Below are positions 12,851-27,489 of a stretch of 64,000 bases of DNA, one piece after another. Origin of the DNA: Dirofilaria immitis (lineage: Eukaryota > Nematoda > Chromadorea > Rhabditida > Onchocercidae); assembly GCA_024305405.1 (NCBI GenBank), contig JAKNDB010000098.1, positions 3,467,501 through 3,531,500 of the forward strand. Reading direction: 5' to 3'. The position numbers and the translations under genes are program-made. The notes below the pieces were generated by a model. That model did no database searches and was not told where the DNA came from. It saw only the letters and a program-made list of their open reading frames with translations. Each line of letters opens with the position of its first letter. Position 1 is the first letter of the stretch.

Positions 12851-13998
12851 ATGAAGCGTGAGAATCCAATCGATATGGAAGAAGCAGCTGAAGATGAAGA
12901 TGGTAGTGCTAGTAAAAATATGAATAATACAATATTTGAATTAGATGATGGATCGGGAATCAATTTGGATAGCAATCAAAATGACGACGGTTTGAATTTG
13001 ATGCTTATGAATTATTTAATAATTTTGCTTTCTCTCTTTGCTAATTATTATTCTGAGAAGTAGATGAAACATATATTTAAAAAAAAAAAGAAAAGCAGCT
13101 GAAAAATTGAATTTATATTAATTGTTTAACTCTGTTGTTTACCTATTCCTTATCAACAAGTTTATATATGTCACGCTAACCTTTCAAAAATTTAATCATG
13201 TTAAAATTGCAGGTATGATGGATTTTGAATGTAATGCTAATCCGGAAATTTGTGTCATATCGATCGGTAAGAGCATTAGTTTTAAGAATTAATGCTTTGT
13301 TTTTCATTCTGTCGCTGAACTTCTGCATCGTATTTAAGCTTGTTTTCATAAAAATATCCAAAAATTTGATTTAGAAAAAAAAAAGAAAAAAATTGTGATC
13401 TTTTTATAAACTTATACTTAGCTTGAGTTAAAAAAAAAGCTTATACTGTAGCTTGAAATTAGATCTGAAGAAAAATTAAATATTAAAGGAAACCGTAATT
13501 CTAATTTCTCCTAAATTTCGTTTATTCTCTTAATGAAATGATGGCTTATGTTGACAGGTTTTAAAAGTCCAAATATGTCTTCTTGTGATGTTGCAATGGT
13601 TCAGCTCACGAAAAATATATGTACTAATATTTAATTTAGTCGGACAGTTGTATTATTTTTTTTTTAAAATATAAGTTATATTTTCATAATCATAAGTTGA
13701 TGACTTAGCATAACATATCTAATGCATATTAGAGTGAAAAATTGGCATGAACTTATTTAAAATAAATATTTAAGCTTTAGTAGATTTTTGCACTTTTCTA
13801 ACATATATTTGTTGTTAAAGAAAGGATATATACTATGGTTACACTTAAATCAGTCCTCCTAGTTTTCACTTCGTAACATATGTATTTGATTACGTTTTAT
13901 GTCTTTTTTTTTAGTTTTCCAAGTTTTTTATTTAACTTAGAATTTCAGTCAGTTAACCTCATATCTTCCTCATTATCATCATCATTATCATTATCATC

Positions 13999-14029
<31 letters not shown>

Positions 14030-14209
14030 CCATCATCATCATCAGCATCATCATCATCATCATCAGCATCATCATCATCATCATCATCATCATCATTGTT
14101 ATTGTTATCGCTAATTGATTTGCATTGCAATAATTTGGGATGTATATTTGAACAATCGAAAGACTGTGTAACGTGCTATCAAGACCGGATTTTATTGGGA
14201 GCAGTAAGC
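12851..14209 (+). CDS. Possible 5' exons of the USP19-like gene
   Basis: Exon candidates are 12851-12989 (ATG, acidic segment ENPIDMEEAAEDEDG), 13213-13266 (MMDFECNANPEICVIS) and 13558 to about 13630 (FKSPNMSSCDVAMVQ). These three join in phase. A fourth candidate at about 13942-14209 has a TCA-repeat start and then NLGCIFEQSKDCVTCYQD before a GTAAGC donor. An acceptor ending TTTCAG precedes the first exon and could be a spliced-leader site. The link to the next firm exon at 16223 is off by one base, so the connection is an inference. The segment could instead be a separate small gene. I recognise no domain. Confidence 0.35.
13968..14097. repeat. TCA trinucleotide microsatellite
   Basis: About 40 TCA/TTA-type triplets run almost without interruption. 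They read as poly-Ser on the plus strand and poly-Asp on the minus strand. The array abuts a candidate exon, so a coding poly-Ser run is possible but unproven. Confidence 0.85.
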
Positions 14210-14883
14210 GATGAAATTTTAAATGAACTTTCAGCTTTATTTTTCGAAATGATGCTTTTCAATTTTTCACTTGTTTTGATCTTTTTGTGCTCAAGATAAG
14301 TGAACAATTTTTAATGATGAAATGATTGAAGTAATTCCAGAGTGAGATGATATGAAGAATTTGCTAAAATTTCAAGTCATAGAATAGGTGAGCAAACGGA
14401 GAGAGAGTTTGTTGTGTTTAATTTACAGGAAATGAGCAAGAGAAAAAATATTGAAGAATTGAAGAGATAGATGATTTGAAGCAGTGTGAAGTGATGGTAG
14501 GAAGGAATAAATTTAAAAGAAATTTCTTCTTTACAAAGAGGAAAGAATGTTTAGAGTGTAGAGGATGAATGCATTAGAAAGTCATAGTTCTCAGAGTTTA
14601 AGATTGAGAAAATTTTAGAGCTCGAGCTATTATGATTTAAGATAGAGAGTAAGTAGCTTTTGCATTCGTTTATATAATGGCAACTATCTTTACTACTTTC
14701 AATAGCAATTCCTTTTCTCATCTTTTTCCTCCTATACATATATATATATATATACATTTTTTTATTGAATTTATAAATTTTTCAAGAATATGTAATCCTT
14801 TTTTTTTTAAGTAACAAATTTTCAATTTTACGCCAATAATCATTCGTTAATTTTGCTATGTTCTTTTATGACATATAATAAAT

Positions 14884-15440
14884 GTTGTGTTGTAATTTGT
14901 TATTATCATTGTATTGATTATTATTATTATTGTTGTGTTGTAATTTGTTATTATCATTGTATTGATTATTATTATTATTGTTGTGTTGTAATTTGTTATT
15001 ATCATTGTATTGATTATTATTGTTGTTGTTGTGTTGTAATTTGTTATTATCATTGTATTGATTATTATTATTATTGTTGTGTTGTAATTTGTTATTATCA
15101 TTGTATTGATTATTATTATTGTTGTTGTGTTGTAATTTGTTATTATCATTGTATTGATTATTGTTATCATTGTGTTGTATTATTATCATTGTATTGATTA
15201 TTATTATTGTTGTTGTGTTGTAATTTGTTATTATCATTGTATTGATTATTGTTATCATTGTGTTGTATTATTATCATTGTATTGATTATTATTATTATTG
15301 TTGTTGTTTGTAATTTGTTATTATCATTGTATTGATTATTATTATTATTGTTGTGTTGTAATTTGTTATTATCATTGTATTGATTATTATTATCATTGTG
15401 TTGTAATTTGTTATTATCATTGTATTGTAATTTGTATTGC
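14884..15440. repeat. 48-bp minisatellite, about eleven copies
   Basis: Units of about 48 bases built around TTGTAATTTGTTATTATCAT and TTGTATTGATTATTATT repeat head to tail, with some shortened units near 15160-15260. Long open frames on both strands (a Cys/Tyr repeat on plus, an Asn/Ile repeat on minus) follow from the 48-base period being a multiple of three and are not genes. Confidence 0.9.
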
Positions 15441-15654
15441 TTAGTTAATTAACTGATTTTTTTTCGGTCGATTTATACATTTACATTCATTTAAGTACAC
15501 TTTTTATATGTTCTTTTTTTAACTAATTTTCATTTCTTTTAAAAAAGTTTTTGTTTTTTTTGTTAACAATTTAATCAAATGATATGTTCGATTTGTACTT
15601 TTTTTGCTTTTGTTATTTCGAAATTTTTATTTTTTATATTTCATTTTTATTAAT

Positions 15655-15990
15655 TTAATAATAATTATATGGTATTATTATTGTTTTTTTGTTTTGCTTT
15701 TATCATTTGCATATGATAATAATACTTATATTTATTTTATTGATTTATTGATATTTATATAGTATTATTATTATTGTTTTTTGTTTTGCTTTTATCATTT
15801 GCATATGATAATAATACTTATATTTATTTTATTGATTTATTGATATTTATATAGTATTATTATTATTGTTTTTTTGTTTTGCTTTTATCATTTGCATATG
15901 ATAATAATACTTATATTTATTTTATTGATTTATTGATATTTATATAGTATTATTATTATTGTTTTTGTTTTATCTTTATCATTTGCAGAT
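15655..15990. repeat. 92-bp tandem repeat
   Basis: About 3.5 copies of a 92-93 base unit. The landmark GCATATGATAATAATACTTA starts at 15709, 15801 and 15894. It lies between the candidate 5' exons and the firm exons of the USP19-like gene. Confidence 0.9.
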
Positions 15991-16222
15991 GATAATAGTT
16001 TTGCGAGGATTATTATTATGATTATTTTGAATTGAAAATGATGAAATGTTTTGTTATTTGTCTTTTTTATGATATATTAAAATGAAATTTACTGATTCTT
16101 AAATTATATTCTTAGATTATATTTTATCTTATTTTACTTAACTGTAACATTAAGCGAATAGTTTGATATTGTTTTATATTTTATATGTGGAAATTTATTT
16201 TTTCTTTTTTTATTTGAAATAG

Positions 16223-19200
16223 CACTTAACGATTTAGTACGATTACAGCATTTGATTAATATATATCATTTGGATTTGTTATCGTTAAATGAATTGCTCA
16301 ACAGATTGTTAATGTTCTTAAAGAACAAAGCTTCTTTGATAGTAAAAAGTAATTTTGTATAAATTTCATCACTTATAGATATATATATGTTAATTGTTCT
16401 AAAAGTTAATTGTTAATTATAAATCTTATTATTTTTCACTTTTTTTTTGAATTATGATATGTTAATTATAAGTTTTATTTCTCGTAGAAAAAAATTCATA
16501 TATTTTAATTCCTTAATTTATAGTTGAGTTAAATTTTAAAAAAGTATGAAATTTACTTCCTAGAAATTTTCATACTTTTCATTTCCTACTTATCGTTTTT
16601 TTCTAATAATCATTTAATCATTATTAAAATAAGTGGATGATGATTCATTCAAAATTTTTCATTTTTATTTTCATTATTTTCTTTCATATTAAAGTTCTAT
16701 ATACATCTTGAAATGATTTTGTGAAATCGATATCAATATTTGAGCTTTATCATCTTTTCTAATTTTTTTTTTTCAAATAATTCATCGTAACAACTTCGAC
16801 GATTCAGAATATACTTGATCTATTTAAAAAAGGATTATTTTTAAAAAGCAAAATAAAATTGATAAATATCAATTGAAATTATGATAATGGATTATGTTAA
16901 GATTAGAGGAAGAAATGACGTAAAAAAGAAGGCAAAGAAATATTTGGCTTATTTTTTTTATTAATTTTGTTATAATTACTTAAATATTTTTGACGCGATT
17001 TTATTCTGTTCTGTTTTTTTTTTAATTAAATTAAATTTTATATAAGTTAATTTTAATTTCTGTCAAATTGTTTTACCTATTTTATTATGTTTTTTTTTTT
17101 ATAAATATTATCTTATTTTTACAATTGCTAGCAAAATAAATTATTTCTATGGTTTCCGGTGTAAGAATGATAATATTATAAAAATGTAAAGTTTCAGTTT
17201 TTTTTTTTTTTTTGAGAAAGCAGGAATTTATTTTAAACAAACGAAAGAATGTTACTGGAAGTATAGAAGGAATTAGTATCAATAAAATAACAAAGATCAA
17301 GATCGATTATTTAATTTTTTTTAAAATTTTTGTTTTCTGAAATATACATTTATTTATTTTGTTTTAGTATGATTAAAACAAAAAAAAATTCGAGAAACAA
17401 TTCAAAGTTCGAGGAACAATCCATATTTATATATTTTTTCAAATTTTTGACTATCTTTTAAAATTTTAGTTTATTCTTCTAACAAATTAAAAATTAAATT
17501 GTAACTTTTATCTTTAAGTATATTTCAGTTTGGATACTTACTAATGAAAGAAATTATATTTAATAAAATTTGAACATTTTACGGACTTTTTGTATTATTT
17601 TGGAATATTTTAAAATAATATCGGTCGAGTTCTTTTTTTCTTTTTTTTCCTACTCTCGTCGGCTATATTCTCGATGTTTTTTTAATATAACTTTTTTTTG
17701 CAATATTTTTCAAATAAATACTTGAATATTAATAAATTATAGTTTTATGGAAATTTATTCTTAAGAAAATTAAGAAATCGATATTAATTGCAAAAATAAC
17801 ATTACCATTATAAGACATTAATTGTCTTTCAACTTTATCATATCAGCAATTAAGAAAAGGATATTTCAATAAAATTTAGTTTTATTAATAAGAAATATAA
17901 TTGTTTGCATTAATTTTCATAATTATCTTTTACTTTTATTTTAAAGTAAAAATAATAAGCGCTTCCTAGGGAATGAACTTTGAACTTTTGAAAGTAAAAT
18001 TATCGTTAAAAATTGTTTTGATTTAACAATTTTTTTTTTTAAATTATTTTCAATTTAGTTCTCTTGGAAGGATGGATTTAGAATAATATATGTTATGTCC
18101 ATGTATCTGTTATGTCGTATGCTTTTTTTTCTTCTCGAACTTTTAATATATTTTCTCTGTTTCATATGAAAAAAATTTAAATGATAAGAGTTATATATCG
18201 ATGATAACAAAATCTTTTTTTTTCAATATATTACTAAAGGAGCTTGAATTATTTCTAAAGTTTTAAAATTGAATTAATTATGAGTTTGATAATTATTATC
18301 ATTCAGCTATTGATAACCTTGATTAACTGTTAACTAAATGATATTATTAAGATTGTAATTTGAAAATATTTGAGAAATGTAGGATAAAAATTGAAGTCGA
18401 GAATATGTGAGTTATTTTCTTTCTGCTCTTTTTAAAAAAAATTAATTGATTCTTAGCAAATGATGAATTGAAGAAATGTGTTGAATCAATCTATGATCTC
18501 TTTGTTTTTGTATGATTCATCATCTTAACAACATTGCAATATTGAAGATTATTTTATATCTTATCAAAAAGCCTTTTGAAAGGGCAAAAATATAACTAGG
18601 ATTTTGTGTTTCATAAATTTTTAAATTTTTGGAAGCAAGAATATTAATGGAATTTTTTGTTTCATATCTTAGTAAGATTTTGAAAGTAATAATATTAGCA
18701 AGATTTGCTAAGACTTGAAGAAACAAAATTATTAATAGGATTTTCTGTTTTATAACTTTTTTTTCAATTTATACCATATGAATAATTGATGGATATTGAA
18801 TTCATATGCTTAGATTATTATCTTTTTGAAAAATTTTTTCATTCATACTTTATTGCGATATGATTCGAAGTTATTATCATTCTATCTCATCCTGAATGCT
18901 AGCTGGAAATTTTTCAATGTTTCTTATCTAATTGTTTTGCAAAGTTTTCTTATCAAAATTTTCGGCAAGAGAGATGTAAATAAATATTCTGTTATAATTT
19001 GATTAATTAATAATTGTTTAAAAAAAAAAGATATTATAGATTCGTTGAAATATGGCGATTACAAACAATCTCCAGATCTACATATTGTTCGTGTAATTCA
19101 AAAGGAAATTCTTATTGATGCTGTCACTTTTCATGAGCGTTCGTTACAAATCGACTTTCATTGCTTGTAAGTATAAATTTATTCATTCATTCTTTTTTTT

Positions 19201-22200
19201 TTTTTTTTATTTTTTCGATTATCATTTTATTACTTTTATTTTTGCTTATAGGATTAAATAGATTTTTTTTCTCTTTATTTATTCTTTTTTTTTTGGGAAA
19301 AAATAAATAAAGAGAATTAAATATGAATATTTTTATGAAATATGATTATTTTGTTGTGAAATAATTGTTTATTGTTTCTTTTTCTAATTGTTTTTATAAC
19401 TATAATAGATAGACATTAATAAATGATAGCAAAAAATGATTATATTTTAAAAGAGAGAAAAAACAAAAGCATAACTTATTATCGATTATTTGTATAGAGA
19501 ATGTTATATTTATTTTAATCAATTTATGAATTTTAATAATATTATTGAAAATGTGAAAGAAGATGATCAGTTCATAGAAAATGATAATATGCATTCAAAT
19601 TGTTTTAAATTCTTATCGAATTATTTTGCAGATCGGATACAGATCCTATTCTATTAAAATATGGAGTGGATAAATCGGTGCAACTTGTTTGGCATGCAGA
19701 GCTTGCACATGATATAATACCAGAAGAGTGCCAAATGCGTTGTGATGATCGAGAATATGTGCTAAAAAGCGGGATCCAAATCAATGGAGCTCAGGCATGT
19801 TACATTGTAACTCGAGTAGTGCCTTATCGACTTTACGCTCCTCATCCGCTACATCATCCCATACATCGTAAGTTTTCTTTTATTTTATCTTGCACAAATT
19901 GAATTTTTCTTTTCTTTTTTTTTTTATAAAGATAAATTAAATATAGCATGAATTTTTCATTATTGTTAAAATTTATTTGCTTGATTTTTAAAATTTTACC
20001 TTTTTTTCCCCTAATGATTTTTAATTTTATAGACGACCAAGTATTTCATATCGTTATATTGGTTCCTCAGTTGATCGATCAGGTTTACCGCCTACAGGGC
20101 AATCATCAAGCTGGATTTCTTCACATGGTTCGAAATATCAGCGTACCTCCCATTATCCAACTAGTCGAGTTCCATATTCACCGCAAACCTTTAATTTTAA
20201 TACATATGGAAATTATCCATCATCAACGCTAAGATCGCAATCAACAAGTTCTGTTTTGCGAAGGTTATAATTTTTCATTTATTTTGCCAAGTTTTTTTTT
20301 TTAAATAATATTACAGAATAGGTTTAAGCCAAAAAAAAAAAGAACAAAACAATCTCTGAATATATTCATTATGAATTAAACATTAATGATGTATAAGTTA
20401 TCTGAATTGATATATATATATATATTGTTTATTTGTTGTGATAGTGTTGCACTGAAATGAAATGAAGTGTAACAATTAATTTTAGTATACGCGTGATATT
20501 TATTGGATCGTATCGAATAGCTATATACTCTTGTTTTTTCTTTATTCAGATCGTCCTCATCGTCATTATTTTCGTCAGCTTCGTCAGCTTCTTCAACTGT
20601 TGCTCAAAGCTCACTAAATGATGTGCAACATTCAACAAATATTGCATTGAAACAAGCTATTCCTTCTTCAGCATCTCCAACAAGTCGTCCAACAGCAAAG
20701 GTTTGTAATTTTTATAAGGTTATGGAGTATATTTTATATATATGTGCTGATAAAGGATTTAAACATCTATTATATTAGCGTTTTTCATCATATTAATGCG
20801 AATATATGTAAACATACAAATCAAAGTTCCTAAAATCCAAAACTAAAATTTCTCTGAAATTATTTTTTTCGACTACACAAAAAGAAAACATATTAAAAAA
20901 TCTATTTATGTTTAGGAATTTTGAAACAAAAAAAATTAGGAGAAACGATAATTCTACTTATAGGTGCTGCCATATGATGAGCAAGGAACAGTAGTTGATT
21001 GTGGTTTTACTGGTTTACGGAATATTGGAAATACATGTTTCATGAATTCTACTTTGCAAATGCTTGTCAACTGTAAAGAACTTCAAATCTATTTTAGTGG
21101 TAAGTAGATATTGTTTATCTTTTTAATTATAAATTTATTTATTTTGAATGTACACTCATAATTTTACACTTTTCACTTTTCATATTTATTTATTTTCTAC
21201 TTTTACCTAAGACTATCCATTGAAATTTCTTATATTGTATACTGTGATAATTATTTTAAATTCGTAAAATGTCTTTTCTATTGGCAAAATCATGAATTAG
21301 CTTAGAATATAATATCCAGGAATTTCAGTGGATACTAGATAGAAGTAGAACTAAATATATCGAAATAACAGTAATATTTTCTATTTTTCATAATTCATTA
21401 TCTAAGATAAAGGAATATTATGATATCTAATGTAATGATTTATTTATCCTATCCTTATCTTTTGTTCCTTATTACCAAGCTTATCATCAGTAGTAAAAAA
21501 CTATAAACTACTTCACATGTAAATATTTCCGCTATTATTATAACAAAGCCTATTTGGAATGCTTAAAGTACTTTCCCATCAAAATCATGATGATACAAGG
21601 TGAGGAATGTTTTTAAATACTCCCACGGTAGGAATGTTTTTTTTTAAAAAACATTTTCATTATAAAAAAATATCTTTACTGATTGAAGGATTATTTTTTT
21701 CGCCACGTTCATTCTACATAAGCAATTCCTATATTCTACGATATTTTAATTTCTGTTTTTGCTTTAATTATATTAACGATATATCTTTATTGTACTGCAT
21801 AGCAGCAGACGCTAATAAAAATTGTATTGACACATATCATTTGAAATAGTCCGTCTATCGTATCTGCTCCTTCATAAGAAAAAGGAAAACTTTCATGATA
21901 AATTAAAAAATTTCATGTTTTGTTTTACTGATAACCTATTAACGATTTATTTTTGTTAGATTTTGCATAATTAATATCATAAAAGATTTTGATGATATTT
22001 AGGAGGTTACTACAAGAAAGATATCAATGTAATGAATCCACTTGGTTTTGGTGGACGATTGGCAGAAGTTTTTGCGGAATTCATGAAACAGATGTGGAAT
22101 GGTATGAATCGTGCGTATGAACCAACAAAAATAAAGGTATTCAATTTTCTAAATTGGATTTCATTGTTTCATTTTAATTAATTTATCTGAAATTCATAAT

Positions 22201-25200
22201 ATGTATGATTATTGATAAATAAAAATGATTATACGTAATTTTATTATAGGAGTTAGTCGCCGAGAAAGCTACGCAATTTGCAAATTTCGCCCAACACGAC
22301 GCTCATGAATTTTTGAGTTTCGTGTTAGATGGATTGCATGAAGATCTTAATCGAGTTCGCGTGAAACCTACAACAAATACAATTGAAGCCGAAGGACGAC
22401 CGGATATTGAAGTAATGGATTATTTCAAAATTTAAAGCTTAATTTATATTTAACAAGATTTCTATCGTAATTATTCGTTAAGGTTTCACGTGAAGCATGG
22501 CGTAATCATCTCTTGCGTAATGATTCCATTTTCGTGGATCTCTTTCATGGCCAGTTGAAATCCAGACTTCAATGTCCGAAATGTAATCAGGTGAATTTAT
22601 CGCGATTAATTCGATTTTTTTGGATAAAAAATTTTGTCATTAATTCAAGCTCAGTTTTTGTTAGAGTTTCATATATTGGAATTTATGTGCCTATATTTTA
22701 CTTTCCAAATTTTTATTGGTGTTTTTTTCGTTACTTCAACTTTAATTTTAGATATCCATTACTTTCGATCCATTTGCTTATCTTGCTGTGCCATTTCCTA
22801 AAGAAAAACGTTCTTCTACGGTGTATTTTTGGCCTCTTGATCCTTGTCTTAAGCCAGTTCGAGTATGTATTTACTTTATCAAGATTATATAGAGCAAAAG
22901 ATCTTGCTATAATTTCAGTCATTTTCAGATTTGTTTCGCACTTCTAAACCAATTTTTGAACTTATTCTCTGGCTGCTATTTTTTTGTAATATTTGATGCT
23001 AGAAGTTAATTATAAAAATTGCTATAGATTATTGAGTTTTCTATAAAATTATATTTATTTTTCTGTTTTCCTTACAGGTTATGGTACGATATAATGCAGA
23101 TGGTAAAATTTCGGAAGTATTAGATGCATTATCTCGACTGGTTAACGTAAATCCAAAAGCTGTAAGTTTTGAATAAAACAATGAATTAAAATTGCAGCAA
23201 TGAATTAACAAAATGATACTAATGATATATTTCGAGAAGTTTAATTGGAATATAGGATTTTTAAAGCCGATATGAAGATTTTAATTTTAGATGCGTATAA
23301 TCGAAGTAAACAATCATCGAATTGTTCGTGCTTATAATCCGGATGATAGCGTTAACAATATACTGACTACGGACATTATCTATGTGTGAGTGAGAAATTT
23401 TTTTTCCTTTTCAATCTAACATTAACATTTAAACACACGATTAATTTTGAAGAATTATTTATTTGAAATTTTGAATTTTAATAATTTGATGAGCTAATAA
23501 TATCATATTGCTCCCTAATGTTTGCATTGAATCCTAAAATAAAAGGGAAAATGTTTTCCTTTTTTAATACTTGGAGAGAGAGGAGAGAGAGTTATGAACA
23601 TACCTCTCAGAAAAATGTTAAATTGTTGTGAACAAATAAACTCATTAGAAATATTCGAGGAAGTATCTAATCAAAAATTTGGAATTTGATTTTTTCAGAA
23701 ATGTTTAAAATTCCTATTCGGAAAATTTCGGATTTATTGATTAAAATTTATTACTTTTGGTAAATTATCATATATTAGTGATGATAAGCGCTTTATTTCT
23801 TATTTATATCATTTTAATTTATCAATTTGTTTTGTTTTAGTTTTCAAGTACATGATCCTTATGATTGCAATGATGATATTGTTGAATTCGCCGTTGTTCA
23901 GCGTCTTCTCTATCGCAAAGGTATTGGTCGTGCTTGTGCTTATTGTCAGGCTACGGATGTAAAATTGAAAACTTGCGAACGTTGTTACGATGCCTTTTAT
24001 TGCAATCGGTTTGTTTTTAAATTACTTTTCTATGAAAATCAATTTTTAATGCATTCATTCATCAGGTTGATACACATTTTGAAATGATTTATATTTTTCA
24101 CATTTAAATAGATGAATTTTTCTCCTTTATATTTTTCTATTAATAAATAAGTTATTAAACAGAAAAAAGAAGGAAATTAGTTTTTATTTACATTCATCCA
24201 TCATTTCCTCTTCAAATAAATTTTATTTTCATCTAATACATATATGTAATAAATAAAAAATATAAATAGCCAGTTTTTTTATCATTATTTTCTATTATAA
24301 GAATATCTATCAAGAATAGTAGTATACATTTCAAACACAACCATGTAAAGTGCAAGATAAGATGTACAGGGACATTTTCATTCTTATTTTTGATGAAGTA
24401 TATATATATATATATATGATTGAAAAGTACAACAACGATTATCGTTGTATTATTCGAATTCTTTCTCTTATATTAATAAACACTTAACTTTAGCAATGTC
24501 ATAAATTTCATTGAAATTAAACATTTTGTTCATACCATTACTGCATTTTATATTAATTCAAATGTCATATTATACGCGAAAATGACAATAGTAATTCTAA
24601 CGAAGAATTATAACTGATAAAGAATTACTCTTATTTAATTTCTAATTTTATTTTTCCAAATAACCGAAATAATTTTTTGCTTATTTTCTCAGCGAATGTC
24701 AAGTGGCAGATTGGTCAGATCATAAAATCAGCTGTAGATCGCGTACTCAAGCAGAAGCTGTTGGACAACCATTTATTATTTCATTGCCGAAAAAACGAGT
24801 TACTTATTCGAATATTATGCGAAATTTGGAAAGTCGGTGCAAGTTAGTTTCTTATTTTCGAATTTCTTATTCATAGGGAGCAATTATTTATCAGGGAAGT
24901 ATCTCAGAATTTGATCGATATTGATTGCTAATACATAAATTGTAAAAAATTTTATCCAAATTTTGTTATTTTTGTATTTATGATGACGAGTATTTTCCTT
25001 GTTCGTAATGATAAGTATGAGTCTCCGATAAAGATTTATTGCACAAAGATAGTAGAATCATGTAAGTTAAAGAAAAGATATTAGTAGTTTGGAATAATCA
25101 GTTTTATTTGCATAGGAATGCTTATTTCTCTGTAAAAAAAAAGGCAAATATATATTGTTTAGTTTTTTCCCTACTTATTTGTTATTTAATTTCTTTTTAG

Positions 25201-27489
25201 ACATTCAGTTAATGTATTTCAACCACCAATTGAGAACAATAACGATACAGCGATTGATCCATTGGAATCTTCTCGTGAATCATATATGGGTTTGAGCCCA
25301 TGCTTTTCAGCATCTTCTATTAATGGAAATATTGATGATTTACCGGTATGATGGGATATTTTAAAAGTGAAACTTTTCTCGAGAATTCATAGCTAAAAAT
25401 CACTGAGAGATCAGATTGATGATATGGCAAGCATGAAGTTTAGAAAAAATTGCATTATTACTCACCTCTTTCTTAATGAAAATCTACTTTCATCCATTCC
25501 AGATAGAAATGACTCCTGTTGCGGCAAAAAGACAAATGGTTCTTGGTGAGCCACGAAATAAATCACGAACGGAATCGAAACTATTTCTGGTACGTAAATT
25601 GCAACAATCGGATGCTGTCATTGGTGATACATTGGTTGACTCACATTCTGATGGTAAATTTTGATGTCTTTTATTTTTAGAATTTTCTGCGTTGTATAAT
25701 TTCTCAATTTTATAGTCTATTTTACTGTGTTGAAAATTGTATGAAATTCAATCATATTTTTCACTTTCTAACTTTTTTTGTTGATATTCCTCGAATTAAT
25801 AATAAATTATTAATTCTCAATTATTTATTTTTAACAAATAGTGCGAATCTATCCGAGTTTATTAGCGGTTTTAATTTTACTAGAGTTATAATTATTATAT
25901 TTGAAATATAAAACAATTTTTCTTGAGTTTTAGAAACTAGTTTACAAAAGAAAGGATTGGATTTTGCATAAAATGCTATTTGAATTATAGGAGAAAAATT
26001 TTGGTTGTTGCTTATATTTAATTTTCAGCAGTCTTGGATTTGCCAAATGGAACTTTCTTATCAATTAATTGGTGGAACTTGAAATGTGGTAAAGAATATT
26101 TAACAGTTGAAACAAAAAGAGATGTCGTAAGTTATTATTTGTGATTTGTATTATAAATATCTTATCTATTTTTATTTTTCCAGTTAAATTTTAGAAACTA
26201 TAAGGATTCTTGAATAAAAAATTCAAATTGTCTGATTGCAGGATATCGATGTCGAAAAACAGCTTACTATCAGAAGATGTCGTCATCAATGGCAAGTTCG
26301 AGTAGCATTGCTTCGAATCCGTCATTGTACGATATGTTAGCGATGTTCTCAGAAACGGAACGTCTTAAGCCGGAGGAATCTTGGTATGTTTTATAATTTT
26401 TATTTTTTTATTTTTATTATTTTTAGTTTCATAAATTACGTTTATCGTTATGAGCGATAATTGAAATTATTATCGTTTGCAGTAATCACTAAAATTTATT
26501 ATATTCAGCAACAGATCTTTCCAATGACAAAATAATTTTAGCTGAGATAGGCTAACATATGAATTTCTTGAAAAAGCTTTTTAGTTTCTAGTGTAATTTT
26601 GTTAATCATCAAACTGTCATGTTTATAGACATAACTACATTTTGATATTTTTGTTTATGACTTCAGGTACTGCAGTAAATGTAAAGAACATGTAGAAGCA
26701 ACTAAACAACTCGTTCTATATCGTTTACCTCCAATTTTGATCATTCAGTTGAAACGTTTCATTTACACAACGTCGCTAATGACAATACATCGCCGTTCCA
26801 AAGACGATCGTCCTGTGCGATATCCTCTTGATAATCTCGACTTGGCTCAATTTTTATCCGATACTGCTCCACCTGGACAGGTTATATATTGAAATTTAGG
26901 AATAACATTTGCGTTTGTTTATAAATATTAATGTATTCAGTTTGATTGCATAATTTCATTCTACATATTGGGATAGTTTTCATGTTGTTTCTTTCGGAAG
27001 AATATCGTGTTTCATACGAGAAAAATTAGTAGGTTTCATATGGTGTACTGTTAATAAAAGTACATATAATTCTTTACATTTTTAGGAAACGAAATATGAT
27101 TTGACAGGTGTAGTATGTCATTCTGGAAGTAGCTATTTTGGACATTACATATCGCTAGGTAGACTGCTAAGTATTGATGGAAAGACAACAGAAATTGGTA
27201 ATTTTTTTTTAATTTTATTTCTATACACATAAGAGACAAAAACATTCTATATTAGTTTATTAAAACAGTTTTTTCGTTTGAATATTATTTTTCTTTGATA
27301 AATTTTTGCAGACTAAATATATAAAAATGCATTCATATTTATTTTTTAGATTGGCGTAATTTTGATGACTCGATTGTTACACGTGCTCAACTTTCACGTG
27401 TTCAAAACGATGATGCTTATTTGCTCTTTTATAAACAGCATGGTACAGCAACGCAAAATTTACTCAAGAAACATTATGGTATTGGATAA
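16223..27489 (+). CDS. USP19: USP19-type ubiquitin-specific protease (CS + USP + MYND)
   Basis: Cysteine deubiquitinase. Twenty-one exons start at 16223, 19031, 19632, 20033, 20550, 20964, 22003, 22250, 22483, 22752, 23078, 23291, 23841, 24693, 25201, 25503, 26029, 26242, 26667, 27086 and 27350. Order: a CS/p23-like domain (19031-19867; [15 protein letters not shown] through to the Trp near its end), a Ser-rich linker, then the USP Cys box ([16 protein letters not shown], catalytic Cys), QHDAHEF, and zinc-ribbon CPKC. An inserted MYND finger follows ([17 protein letters not shown] through to HKISC). After a linker come [12 protein letters not shown] and the His box SSYFGHYI, ending DDSIVT and DAYLLFYK before TAA at 27487. 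CS plus inserted MYND is diagnostic of USP19. No C-terminal membrane anchor is seen. Two exons need one extra A (19764-19768 and 26255-26259). The N-terminus is uncertain. Confidence 0.9.

Noticed and set aside
13945..14130. Poly-Asp minus-strand ORF
   Set aside because: It is the complement of the TCA microsatellite and has no flanking coding sequence.
14853..15258. Long Cys/Tyr and Asn/Ile repeat ORFs on both strands
   Set aside because: They are reading frames through a 48-base minisatellite, whose period is a multiple of three.
22590..22947. Continuation of the USP exon at 22483 into a hydrophobic ORF
   Set aside because: A good GTGAAT donor ends the exon after CPKCNQ and the next exon at 22752 continues the family alignment; the extension is retained intron.
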